Part shown: in pieces, positions 33,002 to 44,447 of the stretch
Numbering within the stretch: the first letter of the stretch is position 1
Layout: each line of letters begins with the position of its first letter
Assembly: GCA_007994965.1 (NCBI GenBank)
Contig: VOPW01000001.1
Location: forward strand, 4,092,001 to 4,156,000
Direction of reading: 5' to 3'
DNA length: 64,000 bases
Origin: Piscinibacter aquaticus
GTDB lineage: Bacteria; Pseudomonadota; Gammaproteobacteria; Burkholderiales; Burkholderiaceae_C
The notes under the pieces: generated by a model
What the model saw: only the letters and a program-made list of their open reading frames with translations
Databases searched by the model: none
Told to the model about the DNA's origin: nothing
Translations under genes and position numbers: made by a program

Positions 33002-34158
33002 ATGAAGCTGAAGAACATTGCCTTCGCCGCCGCACTCGTCGCTGCCACCTCCGCCGCACAGGCGCAAGGCGCCAAGCTCAAGGTCGGCCTGATGCTGCCG
33101 GCCACCGGCACCTTCGCGGCGCTGGGCACGGCCATCGAGAACGGCTTCAAGCTCTACGTCGCCGAGCAGGGCGGCAAGCTCGGCGGCCGCGAGATCGAGT
33201 TCGTCAAGGTGGACGACGAGAGCGACCCGGCCAAGGCCACCGACAACGTCAACAAGCTGATCAAGCGCGACAACGTCGACGTGCTGGTGGGCACCGTGCA
33301 CTCCGGCGTCGCGATGGCGATGGCCAAGGTCGCCAAGGACACCGGCACGCTGCTGTTCGTGCCGAATGCCGGCGCCGACGCGGTGACCGGCCCGATGTGC
33401 GCGCCCAACATCTTCCGCTCCAGCTTCAGCAACTGGCAGCCGGGTTATGCGATGGGCGAGGTGATGGCCAAGAAGGGCCACAAGAATGTCGTCACGATCA
33501 CCTGGAAGTACGCCGCCGGCGACGAATCGGTGAAGGGCTTCAAGGAGGCCTTCGAGAAGGCCGGCGGCAAGGTGGTGAAGGAGCTCTCGCTGCCCTTCCC
33601 CAACGTCGAGTTCCAGGCGCTGCTGACCGAGATCGCGGCCACCAAGCCGGATGCGGTCTACACCTTCTTCGCCGGTGGCGGCGCGGTCAAGTTCGTCAAG
33701 GACTATGCCGCGGCGGGCCTGAAGAAGAACATCCCGCTGTATGGCGCCGGCTTCCTGACCGACGGCACGCTGGAGGCGCAGGGCGCCGATGCCGACGGCT
33801 TGCTGACCACGCTGCACTACGCCGACAGCCTGAATACGCCGCGCGACAACAGCTTCCGCCTCGCCTACGCGAAGACCTACAAGCTGCAGCCCGACGTGTA
33901 TGCGGTGCAGGGCTACGACGCCGCGCAGATGCTCGGCATCGGCCTGACCGCGGTGAAGGGCGACGTGAGCAAGAAGGCCGAGTTCGCCGACGCCGTGCGC
34001 AAGGCGAAGATCGACAGCCCGCGCGGCGCCTTCAGCGTCTCGAAGGCGCACAACCCGGTGCAGGACATCTACCTGCGCCGGTGAGTGGCAAGGAGAACAA
34101 GCTGGTCGGTGTGGCTTCGAAGTCCCTCGCCGACCCGGGCCGCGGCTGCCGGATGTGA
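33002..34158 (+). CDS. Liv-type ABC transporter substrate-binding protein (probable aromatic acid uptake)
   Basis: 385 residues after repair. Signal peptide LKNIAFAAALVAATSAAQAQ, then a type I periplasmic binding fold: KLKVGLMLPATGTFAALGTA, DDESDPAKATDNVNKLI, VLVGTVHSGVAMAMAKVA. The unaided frame ends early at 34083, but restoring CCAGG at 34079 (CGCCGGTG to CGCCAGGTG) extends it through VSGKENKLVGVASKSLADPG to 34158. First of five transporter genes directly behind benzoate-CoA ligase, so an aromatic acid rather than a branched amino acid is the likely ligand. Confidence 0.87.
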
Positions 34159-34162
34159 TGCC

Positions 34163-35044
34163 GTGGATCTCGCCACCTTCCTCATCCAGTGCCTGAACAG
34201 CCTGCAGTACGGGCTGCTGCTGTTCCTCGTGGCCAGCGGGCTGACGCTGATCTTCGGGATCATGGGCGTGATCAACCTCGCCCACGGCAGCTTCTACATG
34301 ATCGGCGCCTACATGGCCTTCGCGCTGGCGCCGATCGTGTCTTCCACCTTCGGCGGCGGCTTCTTCGCCACGCTGGCGGTGGGCACGGTGCTGGCGGTGG
34401 CGCTGGGCTACGTGCTCGAGTGGGCCTTCTTCAGCTTCCTCTACGAGCGCGAGCACCTGCAGCAGGTGCTGATGACCTACGGCCTGATCCTCGTCTTCGA
34501 GGAACTGCGCAGCCTGATGGTCGGTGACGACGTGCACGGCGTGCAGCCGCCCGAGTGGCTCTCGGGCACGCTGCCGCTGGGCGAGATGATGACCTACCCG
34601 GTCTATCGCCTGTTCGTCTCCGGCGTGTGCCTGGCGCTGGCCATCGGCATGTGGTTCGTGTTCACGCGCACGCGGCTGGGCATGATGATCCGCGCCGGCA
34701 GCGCCAACCGCGAGATGGTGCAAAGCCTGGGCATCGACATCAAGTTTCTCTACCGCGTGGTGTTTGCCGCCGGCGTCGCGATCGCGGTGCTGGCCGGCAT
34801 GGTGGCCGCGCCGGTGTCCAGCGTGTACCCCGGCATGGGCAACTCGGTGCTGATCATCTGCTTCGTGGTGGTGGTGATCGGCGGCATCGGCTCGATCCGC
34901 GGCGCGCTGCTCGCGGCGCTGCTGATCGGCGCGGTCGACACCTTCGGCAAGGTGCTGCTGCCGCAGGCGGCCGGCGTGCTGGTCTACGTGCTGATGGCGC
35001 TCATTCTTCTGTGGAAGCCCGACGGGCTCTTCAAGGCCGCCTGA
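34163..35044 (+). CDS. livH: Liv-type ABC transporter permease, LivH family
   Basis: 293 residues, unbroken; GTG start at 34163, 4 bp after the binding-protein stop. Membrane protein with the LivH pattern: QYGLLLFLVASGLTLIFGIM, GVINLAHGSFYMIGAYMAF, AGSANREMVQSLGID and a C-terminal VVIGGIGSIRGALLAALLIG. Forms one half of the membrane channel with LivM. Confidence 0.88.
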   Translation: MDLATFLIQCLNSLQYGLLLFLVASGLTLIFGIMGVINLAHGSFYMIGAYMAFALAPIVSSTFGGGFFATLAVGTVLAVALGYVLEWAFFSFLYEREHLQQVLMTYGLILVFEELRSLMVGDDVHGVQPPEWLSGTLPLGEMMTYPVYRLFVSGVCLALAIGMWFVFTRTRLGMMIRAGSANREMVQSLGIDIKFLYRVVFAAGVAIAVLAGMVAAPVSSVYPGMGNSVLIICFVVVVIGGIGSIRGALLAALLIGAVDTFGKVLLPQAAGVLVYVLMALILLWKPDGLFKAA

Positions 35045-35045
35045 C

Positions 35046-36054
35046 ATGAACGACATCGATCGCTCGAAGGCGGCCTTCGTCGCCGCCTGCTTCCTCGCCC
35101 TCGCCGCGCTGCCGCTCTTGGCCGGCAGCTATGGCGTCGACACGGTCACCAAGATCATGGTCTACGCGATCTTCGCGCTGAGCCTGGAGCTGCTGGTCGG
35201 CGCCACCGGGCTGGTGTGCTTCGGCCGGGCGGCCTTCTTCGGCATCGGCGCCTATGCGGCGGTGCTGCTGTCGCCGGCCAGCGAGGCGGCGGGCCTGTGG
35301 TGGCTGCTGCCGGTCAGCGTGCTCGCGGCGGCGCTTTATGCGCTGGCGGGGCGCGCTCAGCCTGCGCACCAAGGGCGTGTACTTCATCATGGTCACGCTG
35401 GCCTTTGCGCAGATGGCCTACTACGTCGTGCACGACACGCCGCTGGGCGGCGGCACCGACGGCATCTACCTCTATGTGAAGCCGGCGCTGGGCACGCTGA
35501 TCGATCTCGACGGCGCGCTGACGCTCTACTTCTTCACGCTCGGCGCGCTGGTGGCGGTGTTCGCCTTCCTCGCCGTGCTGCTGCGCTCGCGCTTCGGCCG
35601 TGCGCTGGCCGGCATCCGCGTCAACGAGCAGCGCATGCGCGCCACCGGCTTCTCCACCTACCCGTACAAGCTCGCGGCCTTCACGATCTCCGGCGGCATC
35701 GCCGGGCTGGCCGGCTTCCTGTTCGCGGTGAAGGACGGCTTCGTCAACCCGGAGATGATGAGCTGGCACTTGAGCGGCGCGGTGCTGATCATGATCATCC
35801 TCGGTGGCATCGGCCATCTGCGTGGTGCACTGATCGGCGCCTTCGCCTTCGCGCTGCTGCAGGAGTTCTTCAAGAGCGAGGCGATCTTCGGCGCCTTCGC
35901 CAAGCACTGGCACCTGGGCCTGGGCCTGACCATCATCGCCAGCGTGGCGCTGCTGCCGCGCGGGCTGGTGGGCCTGCCGGGGCAATGGCGCGAACGGCTG
36001 GTGGGCCGCAACCGCGTGCCGTCTGCGAACAGGGAGGTGCTCGGTGAAGCCTGA
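35046..36054 (+). CDS. livM: Liv-type ABC transporter permease, LivM family (one frame break)
   Basis: About 336 residues after repair. Multi-spanning; ALSLELLVGATGLVCFGRAA, FFGIGAYAA, LSLRTKGVYFIMVTLAFAQM, FGRALAGIRVNEQRMRATGF and MIILGGIGHLRGALIGAFAF are LivM hallmarks. The frame breaks near 35350, where GCGGGGCGC is out of phase by one base. Starts 1 bp after livH stop and overlaps livG by 11 bp. Confidence 0.87.
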
Positions 36055-36801
36055 TGTGAACAACGCCGTGCTGCTGCGCGGCCGCGAGATCACGCGCCGC
36101 TGGGGCGGTCTCGTCGCGGTCGACAAGGTGTCGATCGAGCTCGAGCGCGGCAGCGTGCACGCGGTGATCGGCACCAACGGCGCCGGCAAGAGCACGCTGA
36201 TCAACATCCTCTCCGGCGAGATCCCGCCCTCGGGCGGCAGCGTCGAGCTGCTGGGCCAGGACGTCACGCGCTGGACGCAACCGAAGCGCGCCCGCGCCGG
36301 CCTCGGCCGCAGCTACCAGCGCAACACCATCTACCCGGAGTTCTCGGTGTTCGAGAACTGCCGCCTCGCCGCGCAGGCCGCGGTGCAGAAGCCCTGGGCC
36401 TGGTGGCAGAACGCGCAGCGTTGCAGCTCGAGCACGCAGGCCGCGCACGAAGCGGCCGCGAAGGCCGGGCTCGACGCGCTGCTGGAGCGCCCGGCCGGGC
36501 TGCTCAGCCATGGACAGAAGCGCCAGCTGGAGATCGCGATGTGCGGCCACCGCGCCCGAGGTGCTGCTGCTCGACGAGCCGCTGGCCGGCATGGGCGCGG
36601 AGGGAGACCGAGCGCATGCTCGCGCTGCTGGCCGAGCTGCGCGCCGAGCACGCCATCCTGCTGGTGGAGCACGACATGGACGCGGTGTTCCGCATCGCCG
36701 ATCGCATCACGGTGATGGTCAACGGCTGCGTGATCGCCTCCGACACGCCGGATGCGATCCGCACCAATCCGCAGGTGCAATCCGCGTATCTGGGGCATTG
36801 A
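36044..36801 (+). CDS. livG: Liv-type ABC transporter ATP-binding protein, LivG family (frame broken twice)
   Basis: About 252 residues. Walker A GTNGAGKSTLINILSG (about residue 42), signature LLSHGQKRQLEIAM, Walker B VLLLDEPLAGMG, switch ILLVEHDMDAVF. The signature starts LSHGQ, as usual in LivG. Breaks at 36544 (TGCGGCC, restored TGCCTGGCC) and near 36600 (one extra G in GGAGGGAG). GTG start inside the livM end. Confidence 0.87.
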
Positions 36802-36802
36802 G

Positions 36803-37514
36803 ATGAACCACGACTACCTGCTCGAAGCCAGGGGACTGCACGCCTGGTACGGCTCCAGCCACGTGCTGCACGGCATCGACCTCGCGATCGCGCGCGGCCA
36901 GACGCTCGGCCTGCTCGGCCGCAACGGCATGGGCAAGAGCACGCTGATCCGCTCGCTGCTCGGCCACGTCGCGCAGCGCGAAGGGCAGATCAGCGTCTTC
37001 GGCCAGGACGCGTCGAAGGCGAAGCCGCACCGTGGCGCGCCTGGGCGTGGCCTACGTGCCGGAAGGCCGCGGCGTGTTCGGCAACCTCACGGTGCGCGAG
37101 AACACGGTGATGGCCGCGCGAGCGGGCCGCGAAGGCCGCAACGACTGGGGCTACGAGCGCGTGCTCGACACCTTCCCGCGGCTGAAGGAGCGCCTGAGCA
37201 ACCTGGGCTCGCAGCTCTCCGGCGGCGAGCAGCAGATGCTGTCGATCGGCCGCGCGCTGATGACGCACCCCGAACTGATCATCCTCGACGAGGCCACCGA
37301 GGGCCTGGCGCCGCTGATCGTGGCCGACATCTGGCGCGTGATCGGCGAGATCCGCGCCAGCGGCATCGCCACGCTGATCGTCGACCGCGACTACCGGAAG
37401 GTGCTGGCGCGCAGCGACCGCGCGCTGGTGCTGCAGAAGGGACAGGTGGTGCTGGAGGGCGCGAGCGAGGCGGTGGCCGCGAACCCGGCGCTGGCAGGGT
37501 ACCTCGGCGTCTGA
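36803..37514 (+). CDS. livF: Liv-type ABC transporter ATP-binding protein, LivF family (one frame break)
   Basis: About 237 residues. Walker A GLLGRNGMGKSTLIRSLLG, signature QLSGGEQQMLSIGRAL, Walker B LIILDEATEGLAP. The usual switch histidine is replaced by aspartate (TLIVDRDYRKVL), as in many LivF proteins. The frame breaks near 37027 (CCGCACCGTG), where two bases AC are missing from CACACC. Last gene of the plus-strand box operon, ending 120 bp or so before the next gene. Confidence 0.87.
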
Positions 37515-37637
37515 ACCGACGCAGCGTCCAGACGCCAAGACGGGCTCGTCGCGACACGGCCCTGTGCGGGCTGTTCGTGCGGTTCGGGCTGTTGGGATGG
37601 GGGGCTAGAGTCGAGCTCCTTGACCGACCGCCGCTGC

Positions 37638-40600
37638 ATGCAACCCTCGGTTCGATCCCCCGGCCTGCCGGCGTGCCCCATCCGAGGCAGGCCAAGTTTC
37701 TCGCACCTCGCCCGCGACACGCACTGCTGCGGCCGCGGTTGCATGCGCTGCTGGACGCTGCCGCGCCTGCGCGTGCGATCTGGTTGCCGGGTCAGCCGGG
37801 CGCCGGCAAGTCGACGCTGGCCGCAGCGTGGGGGGCAACAGCGGGCGGACGCTGGCGTGGTATCGCGTCGATGCAACGGACCTGGACCTCGGCAGTGCCT
37901 GTGCCGCACTGGCCTCGCTGCTGACGACCTGCACGCGTCGCCGTCTGCCTCCGGCACTGCTGCAAGCTCCCCCTCGGGGCGACGAGGCAGCACGTCAGGC
38001 GCACGCGCGCCACTTCTTCCGCGCGTTCCACGCGCTGGCCGGGGCGCTGGTGCTGGTGTTCGACGACGTGCATGCCGCGCCATCGACCGACTTCGAAGGC
38101 CTGCTGCAGGCTGCGCTGGACGAAGCGCCGGACTCCAGCACCGTGTTGATGACCAGCCGCCATCCGCCGCGCGGCGTGCTGCTCGAGTCGGTGGCTCGCG
38201 GCGACCTGTGGATGATCGACGGCCAGGCCTTGAACTTCACGGCCGATGAGGCCGTGTCCTTGCTGGCACCACGGCTGGGTATCGAAGGCGCGCGGCTGCT
38301 CCAGGCGCGCACGGGGGGTGGGCCGCAGGCCTGACCCTCCTGTCAGCTCGCGCCGCGAGCCCGCTCGACGCGGAACAACTGGTCGCCGACTTCTTCGGTC
38401 AGCGTGTGCTGGGCGTGCTCGACCCGGCCCAGCGCCAGTTGCTGGCCGCCGCGAGTCTGCTGCCTGAAGTCGACGACGACACCTTGCAGGCCCTGGGCCT
38501 GGACGCGAACTCGGCCGACCAGTTGGACGCGCTGTGCGGACAACTCGGGTTCGTTCAGCGGCTGGGACGCGGCCGGCGCTGCTGGCGTCTGCACGACTTG
38601 CTGACCGAGTCGGTGCAGGCGCATTGGGACGAGATGGGCAGCGCATCGTGGCGGCTGGCCACGCTGCGGGCCGCTGCCGCCGTGCATGCGAACCAGGGAC
38701 GCCTGCAATCGGCAGTCGGGCTGCTGATGCGCGCCGGCGAGGCCGAGCAGGCCCGGACGCTGTGGCGCGCGGAGGCGCCCGTGCTGATGCGCCTGGGCCG
38801 GGCTCAGGAGTTGAAGGGGGCCTTCTCCGCCCTGCACCCCGCACAGGCGGCTGCGGATGCCACGGCGCTGACCCTGCGCGGCTGGCCGCCCGGCTGGCAC
38901 AGGACGCGGACACCGCGGTGTGGTTCGACCGCGCATGGGGCGCGCTCGACGATGCACGCGAGCCGGCCGCCTCGGCGGCGCGGCTGGTGCTTGCCTCGGC
39001 GGCCTTGAACGCCCGGTTCACCGGCTGGCGCAGCTATGCCGGGCGCGAAGACTGGCTGCAGCGCTTCCTGGCTGCGTGGTGTGTCCGAGACGCGCTGGTG
39101 AACCTGGACGAGGGTCTGCGCGTCGACAAGTCTGCGCTGCTGGTCTTCGTCACCCATCGCATGGCCACGCTGCCCGAGGACGACCAGCAGCGCCTGATCG
39201 AGCGCGTTCTGTCAGCGATCGATCAGCGGCCGCCGCAGGCAGCGGCGCCTGACGCGGCGGGCATCGATCCCAACCTCGGCCGTGTCGGCCTCGAGCAGCT
39301 TTGGTGGAGTGGTGCAATTACCGCGGCGACCGCGCCCTGCTGGCGCGTCTGGCCGACCTGACCGTGCCGTGGCTCGCCGCACCTGGGCTGGCAGGCGCGA
39401 CTCACGCGTCCTGGTGGATCACCTACGGATGGGTCAGCGTGCGCCTGGTCCTGGGTCGCAGCGACATCCCGGAAGGCGAGGCGGCCGTCGAGCACGGCGT
39501 GAAGGTGGCCCAGGACTGCGGTGCGCCCGACATCACCTTCTACGGCCTGACCAACCTTTGGTGGCCGCGGCGCTGTCGCGGCACGATCTGGACCAGGGCG
39601 GAAGCCCGCCTGCGGCTGATGCAGGAGGCCGCCGCGCAACGCACCGGCGCTCCCGAGCAGCCCACCCAGCAGGCCACGATGCACGTGCTGGCCGCACGCT
39701 GGCTGACCCTGCGCGGCGACGCGGCCACGGCCATGGTGCGCATGGAGCGCGCGCTGGAGATCGCGCGAGCATCGGAGTTCCCGCTCAGCGAGACCTGGAT
39801 CTACCACCTGGGCCATGTCCAGGTGCTGACGGCGCTGGGCCGCGAGCCCGAGGCCGTGGCGCTGGCCGAGGAACGGGCCGGCGCTTACGAAGGCCTGCGC
39901 AGCGACTACCTGAGGGCGTTGTCCTGGCTGGCGCGATGCGCCCAGGCTGGCGCGAAGGGCGGGCGCCCGAGCCCGCCCACGTCCGGGCTTGCGTCGAGCT
40001 CGCAGCCCGGCACGGCTGGTTCGCCGTCGGCAATTTCTTTCACCACCGGGTGGCGCAACTGGCGGCCGCGGCACTGGGGCTGGGGTGGAGCGCGGCTTCG
40101 TGTTGCAGATGATCCGGCAGCGCCGCTTGCGGGCACCGAACCCCGAGGTGGCCGACTGGCCGTGGCCCTTGCGCATCCGCGCACTGGGGAGCTTCGATGT
40201 CCTGGCCGATGACCGGGCGCTCGACTTCGGTGCTCGGCCGCAGAAGAAGCCACTGGACCTGCTGCGCCTGCTGGTGGCGCGCGGGCCGGTGCCGCTGGAC
40301 ACGGCGACCGTGCTGGACGCCCTGTGGCCCGAGGCCGAAGGCGACCGCGCGAAAGCCTCGCTGGACATGGCGGTGCTGCGCCTGCGCAAGCTGCTGGGCC
40401 ACGACGATGCGCTGCGCCTGGACCAGGGCCGCCTGGGCCTGAACCGCAGCCCTGGTGTGGGTCGACAGCTGGGCCTGGGCGGCCGGGCAGCCGCTGCCGT
40501 ACGGCGGCCCGTTGTTCGGCGATGCGCCGCCGGAGCTGGCATGGGCCGCCCAGCGCGAGGCATTGCACCTGCTGTTCCTGCGCCGTTGCCATGCCGAGGG

Positions 40601-40862
40601 CGAGCGACTCGAGAGCGCCGGGCGCCCGCGCGAAGCGCTGTCCGTGTACGAAGCCGCGCTGGTGCAGGACCCGCTGGACGAGGCGCAGCACCGCGGCGCC
40701 ATCCGCTGCCTGCTCTGCCTGGGCGAGACAGCCGCCGCGCAGCGCGCCTTCGAACGCTGCCGCGAGCAGCTGCGTGCCGGGCTGGGGGTGGCGCCGGCCG
40801 CAGCCACCCAGGCCTTGCTGGCCGGCCCGGGCGCTGTGGCCGGCGCCCCGCGGCCTCGCTGA
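37638..40862 (+). CDS. Large MalT/SARP-like transcriptional regulator: P-loop ATPase, helical repeats, C-terminal winged helix and BTAD (many frame breaks)
   Basis: About 1,075 residues. Start: ATG 37638 if one C is restored near 37663, otherwise GTG 37673. Order: LAL/MalT-like NTPase (Walker A GQPGAGKST near residue 55, Walker B ALVLVFDDVHAA), helical arm LVADFFGQRVLGVLDPAQRQ, TPR-like middle, OmpR-type winged helix IRALGSFDVLADDRALDFGA to LRKLLGHDDALRL, and C-terminal BTAD TPR domain with RGAIRCLLCLGETAAAQRAF. Breaks near 37837, 38315, 38882, 39305, 39558, 39598, 39947, 40090 and 40451; those at 38882, 39598, 39947 and 40451 fall in CCWGG. Ligand unknown. Followed by the PKD lipoprotein. 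Confidence 0.75.
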
Positions 40863-40976
40863 ACCCCGCGTTCGAGGGAGATCGCGAACGCACGACGGTC
40901 GCTGCGGTGAGCGAGCCGTGAGTGGCTGCGCCGGATGCTGCACCGACCGCCCGCTCGGGCCTCCGGGAACCAGACC

Positions 40977-43900
40977 ATGCGCACCGCGACGACCGTCCCT
41001 GCCTCCGCCTCGACACCCGCCACCGCCGCGGCGCGCCGGCTCCCCGCAGCCGCGGCGCTGGGACTCCTGGGCGCGCTGATGGCCTGCGGCGGCGGAGGCG
41101 GCGGATCGGTGGAGCCGCCGCCGTCCACGAACCGGTGCCCCGACGGCCCGCTTCGACGCACCGACCGACGCCGTGGCCGGGCAGCCCGTGTCCTTCGACG
41201 GGCGTGCGTCGTCGGACCCCGAAGGCAGCACGCTGCGCTTCACATGGCAGTTCGGGGATGGCACGGCCGCCGGCACCGCGCAGGTGGCGCACCTCTATCC
41301 GGCGGCGGGCAGCTACAGCGCCCGTCTCATCGTGCAGGACGCCGATGGCGCCACCGCCGAGCTCACCCGCAGCATCACCGTCCGCGCCGCCGCCGCCGCG
41401 GCGCGCTCGGTGCCGGTGGCCGGCCCGGTCACGGAATCGACGGCATGCCTCTGGCCGGGGTGACGGTGGCGGTGCAGGGCCGCAGCGACAGCGGCAGCAG
41501 CGCGATCACCGACGCCGACGGCCGCGTGGCGCTCACCGCCGGCGTCGGCGTGGACGTGGTGCTGCGCCTGTCCAAGCCGGGCTACACCGACCAGGTCAAG
41601 CGTCTGTCATTGCCCGGCGCCGCGGGCAGCGACGCCAGCTTCCAGGCCAGCCTGATGCCGCGCGCCGCGCCGCAGACGCTGGCCGACGCCGCCGCCGGCG
41701 GCACGCTCGGCAGGAGCGACGGGGCCGGCGTGGTGCTGCCGCCGGCGGCGCTGGTCGATGCCGCCACCGGTGCCGCAGTGACCGGCCCGGTGCAGGTGAC
41801 GCTGACGCCCGTCGACGTGAACGCCGCCGCCGTTGCGGCCTTTCCCGGCCGCTTCGAGGGCGTCAACGGCGACGGCAGCACGACACCCATCGTCAGCTTC
41901 GGCACCACCGAGTTCCTGTTCTCGCAGGGCGGCCGGCCGCTGCAGCTGAAGCCCGGGGCGCGGGCCACGATCCGCTTGCCGCTGTATGCCAGCCTGGAGC
42001 TGGGTGGCGCCGCACTGGCCGTGGGCGGCAAGCTGCCGCTGTGGTCGCTCGACGAGCGCAGCGCGCAGTGGATCAACGAGGGCCAGGGCGCGCTGGTGGC
42101 CGATGCCGCTTCGCCCACGGGGCTGGTGATGCAGGCCGAGGTCGGCCACTTCAGCTGGTGGAACGCCGACAAGGGCTACACGCCCTACCGTCCCAAACCG
42201 AAGTGCATCAACGACGTGCCGGGGCAGTACGACAGCATCTTCGAGCAGGCCACGCTGTGCAAGATGCTCGCGGAAATGGACAGGCCCATCCCGGCGCAGG
42301 GCAGTGCAGCCCCCGGGACCGCGGGCAGACCCTGGCCGTGAGAGCGGCGGCGGCTGCCTCGGCCCCCCGATTCCCGTTCCCGGCGGTGCGCATCGAGGCC
42401 GACCTGCCCATGGCCGGAGGCACCGCGATCGACATCCCGCCCGACCAGGACGTGGTGCTCACCGGCACGGCACTCAACGGCACTGGCGCGGCGGTCAGGA
42501 TCCGCGGCGCCGAGGCCGCCACGGCGGAGGTCAGCGTGCCCTTGCGCCCGGTGACCGGCGGCGGCCGCTCGGAGCTGATCACGCTGCCTTTCGACGACGT
42601 ACGCGTGGCCGCGGCGATGTTCCGCATCGACACCTACCGCTTCACCGCCGAGGCCGGACAGGACGTGGACCTCGCCATCGCGGCCAGCAACTCCAGCCTG
42701 ACTGGACGCATGCGGCTGCGCAACGCCGCCGGCGACCTGCTGGACGCGGCCAGCTTCGGCACCACGGGTGGCCGTCTGCTGGTTCGCCTGCCCGCGGCGG
42801 GCGAGTACCGCATCGAGGTGGAGCCGGGCAGCGGCGCGCCGGGGGCCTACCGGCTCCAGGCCGCCTTCGCCGTGGTGCAGACCGGGCCCGTCGGCGTCGA
42901 AGGCCCCGACATCCCGCGCGCCGATGGTGGTCGCCCACCAGGGCAACCTGCTGGCGATGTGGGTCGCGCCCGACGGCGCCGGCAACCCGCAGCTGGTGGG
43001 CATGCGCAGCCCCGCCGCCAGTTCGACCTGGACGGCTCCCCGACGGCTGGCGCCGGCCCTGGGCTTCAGCGCCTTCGCGATGCCGCCACCGCATGCGCTG
43101 GCCGATGGCACCGGCACGGCCTGGGTGTTGTGGTTCGACGCCACCAACAAGGTGCCGATGGTCAGCCGTGGCGCATTGGGCGCCGACACCGCGTGGGCGG
43201 AACCGCTGGCCCTGGCCTCGGAGACCTGCCGGGGCACGGGCGTCCAGCGTCTGGCCGTCAACGCGCAGGGCCGAGCGGTGGCCATGTGGCAACGCGCCGG
43301 GTCGACGGCGGGCCTGAACTATGGCTGGTGCACGAGGCGTTTCGAAGGCGGTGCCTGGGGTGCCGAACAGGTGCTCGGCCCGGCCGCCGGCCACAACTTC
43401 GCGAGCAGTTCGCTGCAACTGGTGCTGACGGACGCCGGCCGGCCGTGGCGGCGTGGAACAAGAACGGCATCTCGGTGCCGGTGGTGGCGCAGCAGGCGGC
43501 GGCCGACCGTGCCTGGACATCGCCCGAAGAACGGGACCCGACCGCGAACGACCCCCTGCCCACCGGCGCGAGCTGGAATGCGCTGGCCGCAGCGGCCGAC
43601 GGCAGCCTGGTCCTGACCTGGCGAAGCAGCGGCGCAGGGCCGACGAACGGTTCGCTGGTGTATGCCGCGGTCAGGCCTGCGGGCGGGCCCGGTCGGCGCG
43701 CGTGCTGCTGGGTGACTCGCCCAATGGCGGTCTCGGCCATCCGAAGGTCGGCTGGCTCGGCGCAGGGCGCTTCGCGGTGGTCTGGAACGATCCCGGCAAC
43801 GGCCCGCGCCTGCGCGAGTACAGCAGTGCCTCCGGCTGGACGGCGCCGCAGGCCCTGGCCGGCAATGCGGCCTCGCCGTCGACCACGACCGTGTGGAACT

Positions 43901-44160
43901 GGCCACGGCCGGCGAGGGTTCCGCCGTGGTCGTGTCGCAAGGCCAGTCGTCCACCGCGGCGGGCACGCACCTCTTCGTGGACCTGCGCGACCCGGCCACC
44001 GGCGCCTGGCGCACCACGGCCGCCCTGGCGGCCGGCAGTCTCGTCACGGGCAGCTACGGGCCGCCGGTGGCGGTCGACGCGGGCTGGGCCGGCTGGTGTG
44101 GACGCAGACCTACGAGCTGGGCTACCGGTGCGTGCCGTGCGCCTGCCGACCGCACCGTGA
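40977..44160 (+). CDS. Large PKD-domain lipoprotein with carboxypeptidase-regulatory-like and C-terminal repeat regions (many frame breaks)
   Basis: About 1,060 residues. Lipoprotein signal AALGLLGALMACGGGGGG. Then a PKD domain (PVSFDGRASSDPEGSTLRFT, residues 60-145); a carboxypeptidase-regulatory-like repeat (GMPLAGVTVAVQGRSDSGSS, about 155); a domain with FGTTEFLFSQGGRPL; a PPC-like beta domain (TYRFTAEAGQDVDLAIAASN, about 550); and five to seven Trp-rich propeller-like repeats (MWVAPDGAG, VLWFDATNKV, AMWQRAGS, AAWNKNGIS, LTWRSSGAG, VVWNDPGNG). Ends LGYQVRAVRLPTAP after repair at 44126. Breaks at 43440, 43690, 43899, 44093, 44126 lie in CCWGG; others near 41150, 41425, 42318, 42923. Surface-exposed; ligand unknown. 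Confidence 0.72.
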
Positions 44161-44166
44161 GCGGCC

Positions 44167-44421
44167 ATGAGCGCCGTACGCAGCTTCATCGTGCGGATCT
44201 ACCGGCGTCGAGGCAGCCGTGAACTCAGCGGCACGCTCGAGCCGGTGGACACGCCCCACGGGGACGCCCGGCCGCTGCTCCTGGCCTTCGCGAACGACGC
44301 GGAACTGCTGGGCCTGATGCATGCCGGCCCGTCGGAGCCATCGCGCCCCTTGCGAGGCCAGGCCGACCCCGCGCCCGAACCGCCGGCAGGCCGCGATCGC
44401 CAGGAGGGGGCGAGGGGCTGA
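44167..44421 (+). CDS. Small hypothetical protein following the PKD lipoprotein
   Basis: 84 residues, start 6 bp after the lipoprotein stop. N-terminal half VRSFIVRIYRRRGSRELSGT then LEPVDTPHGDARPLLLAFA looks like a compact beta-sheet protein; the C-terminal part is Pro/Arg rich and may be out of frame. A short basic IVRIYRR-type protein beside a SARP-like regulator would fit a co-regulated accessory. No known domain recognised. Confidence 0.5.
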   Translation: MSAVRSFIVRIYRRRGSRELSGTLEPVDTPHGDARPLLLAFANDAELLGLMHAGPSEPSRPLRGQADPAPEPPAGRDRQEGARG

Positions 44422-44447
44422 GCTCGCTGGCCCCGATGCGGCCGATC

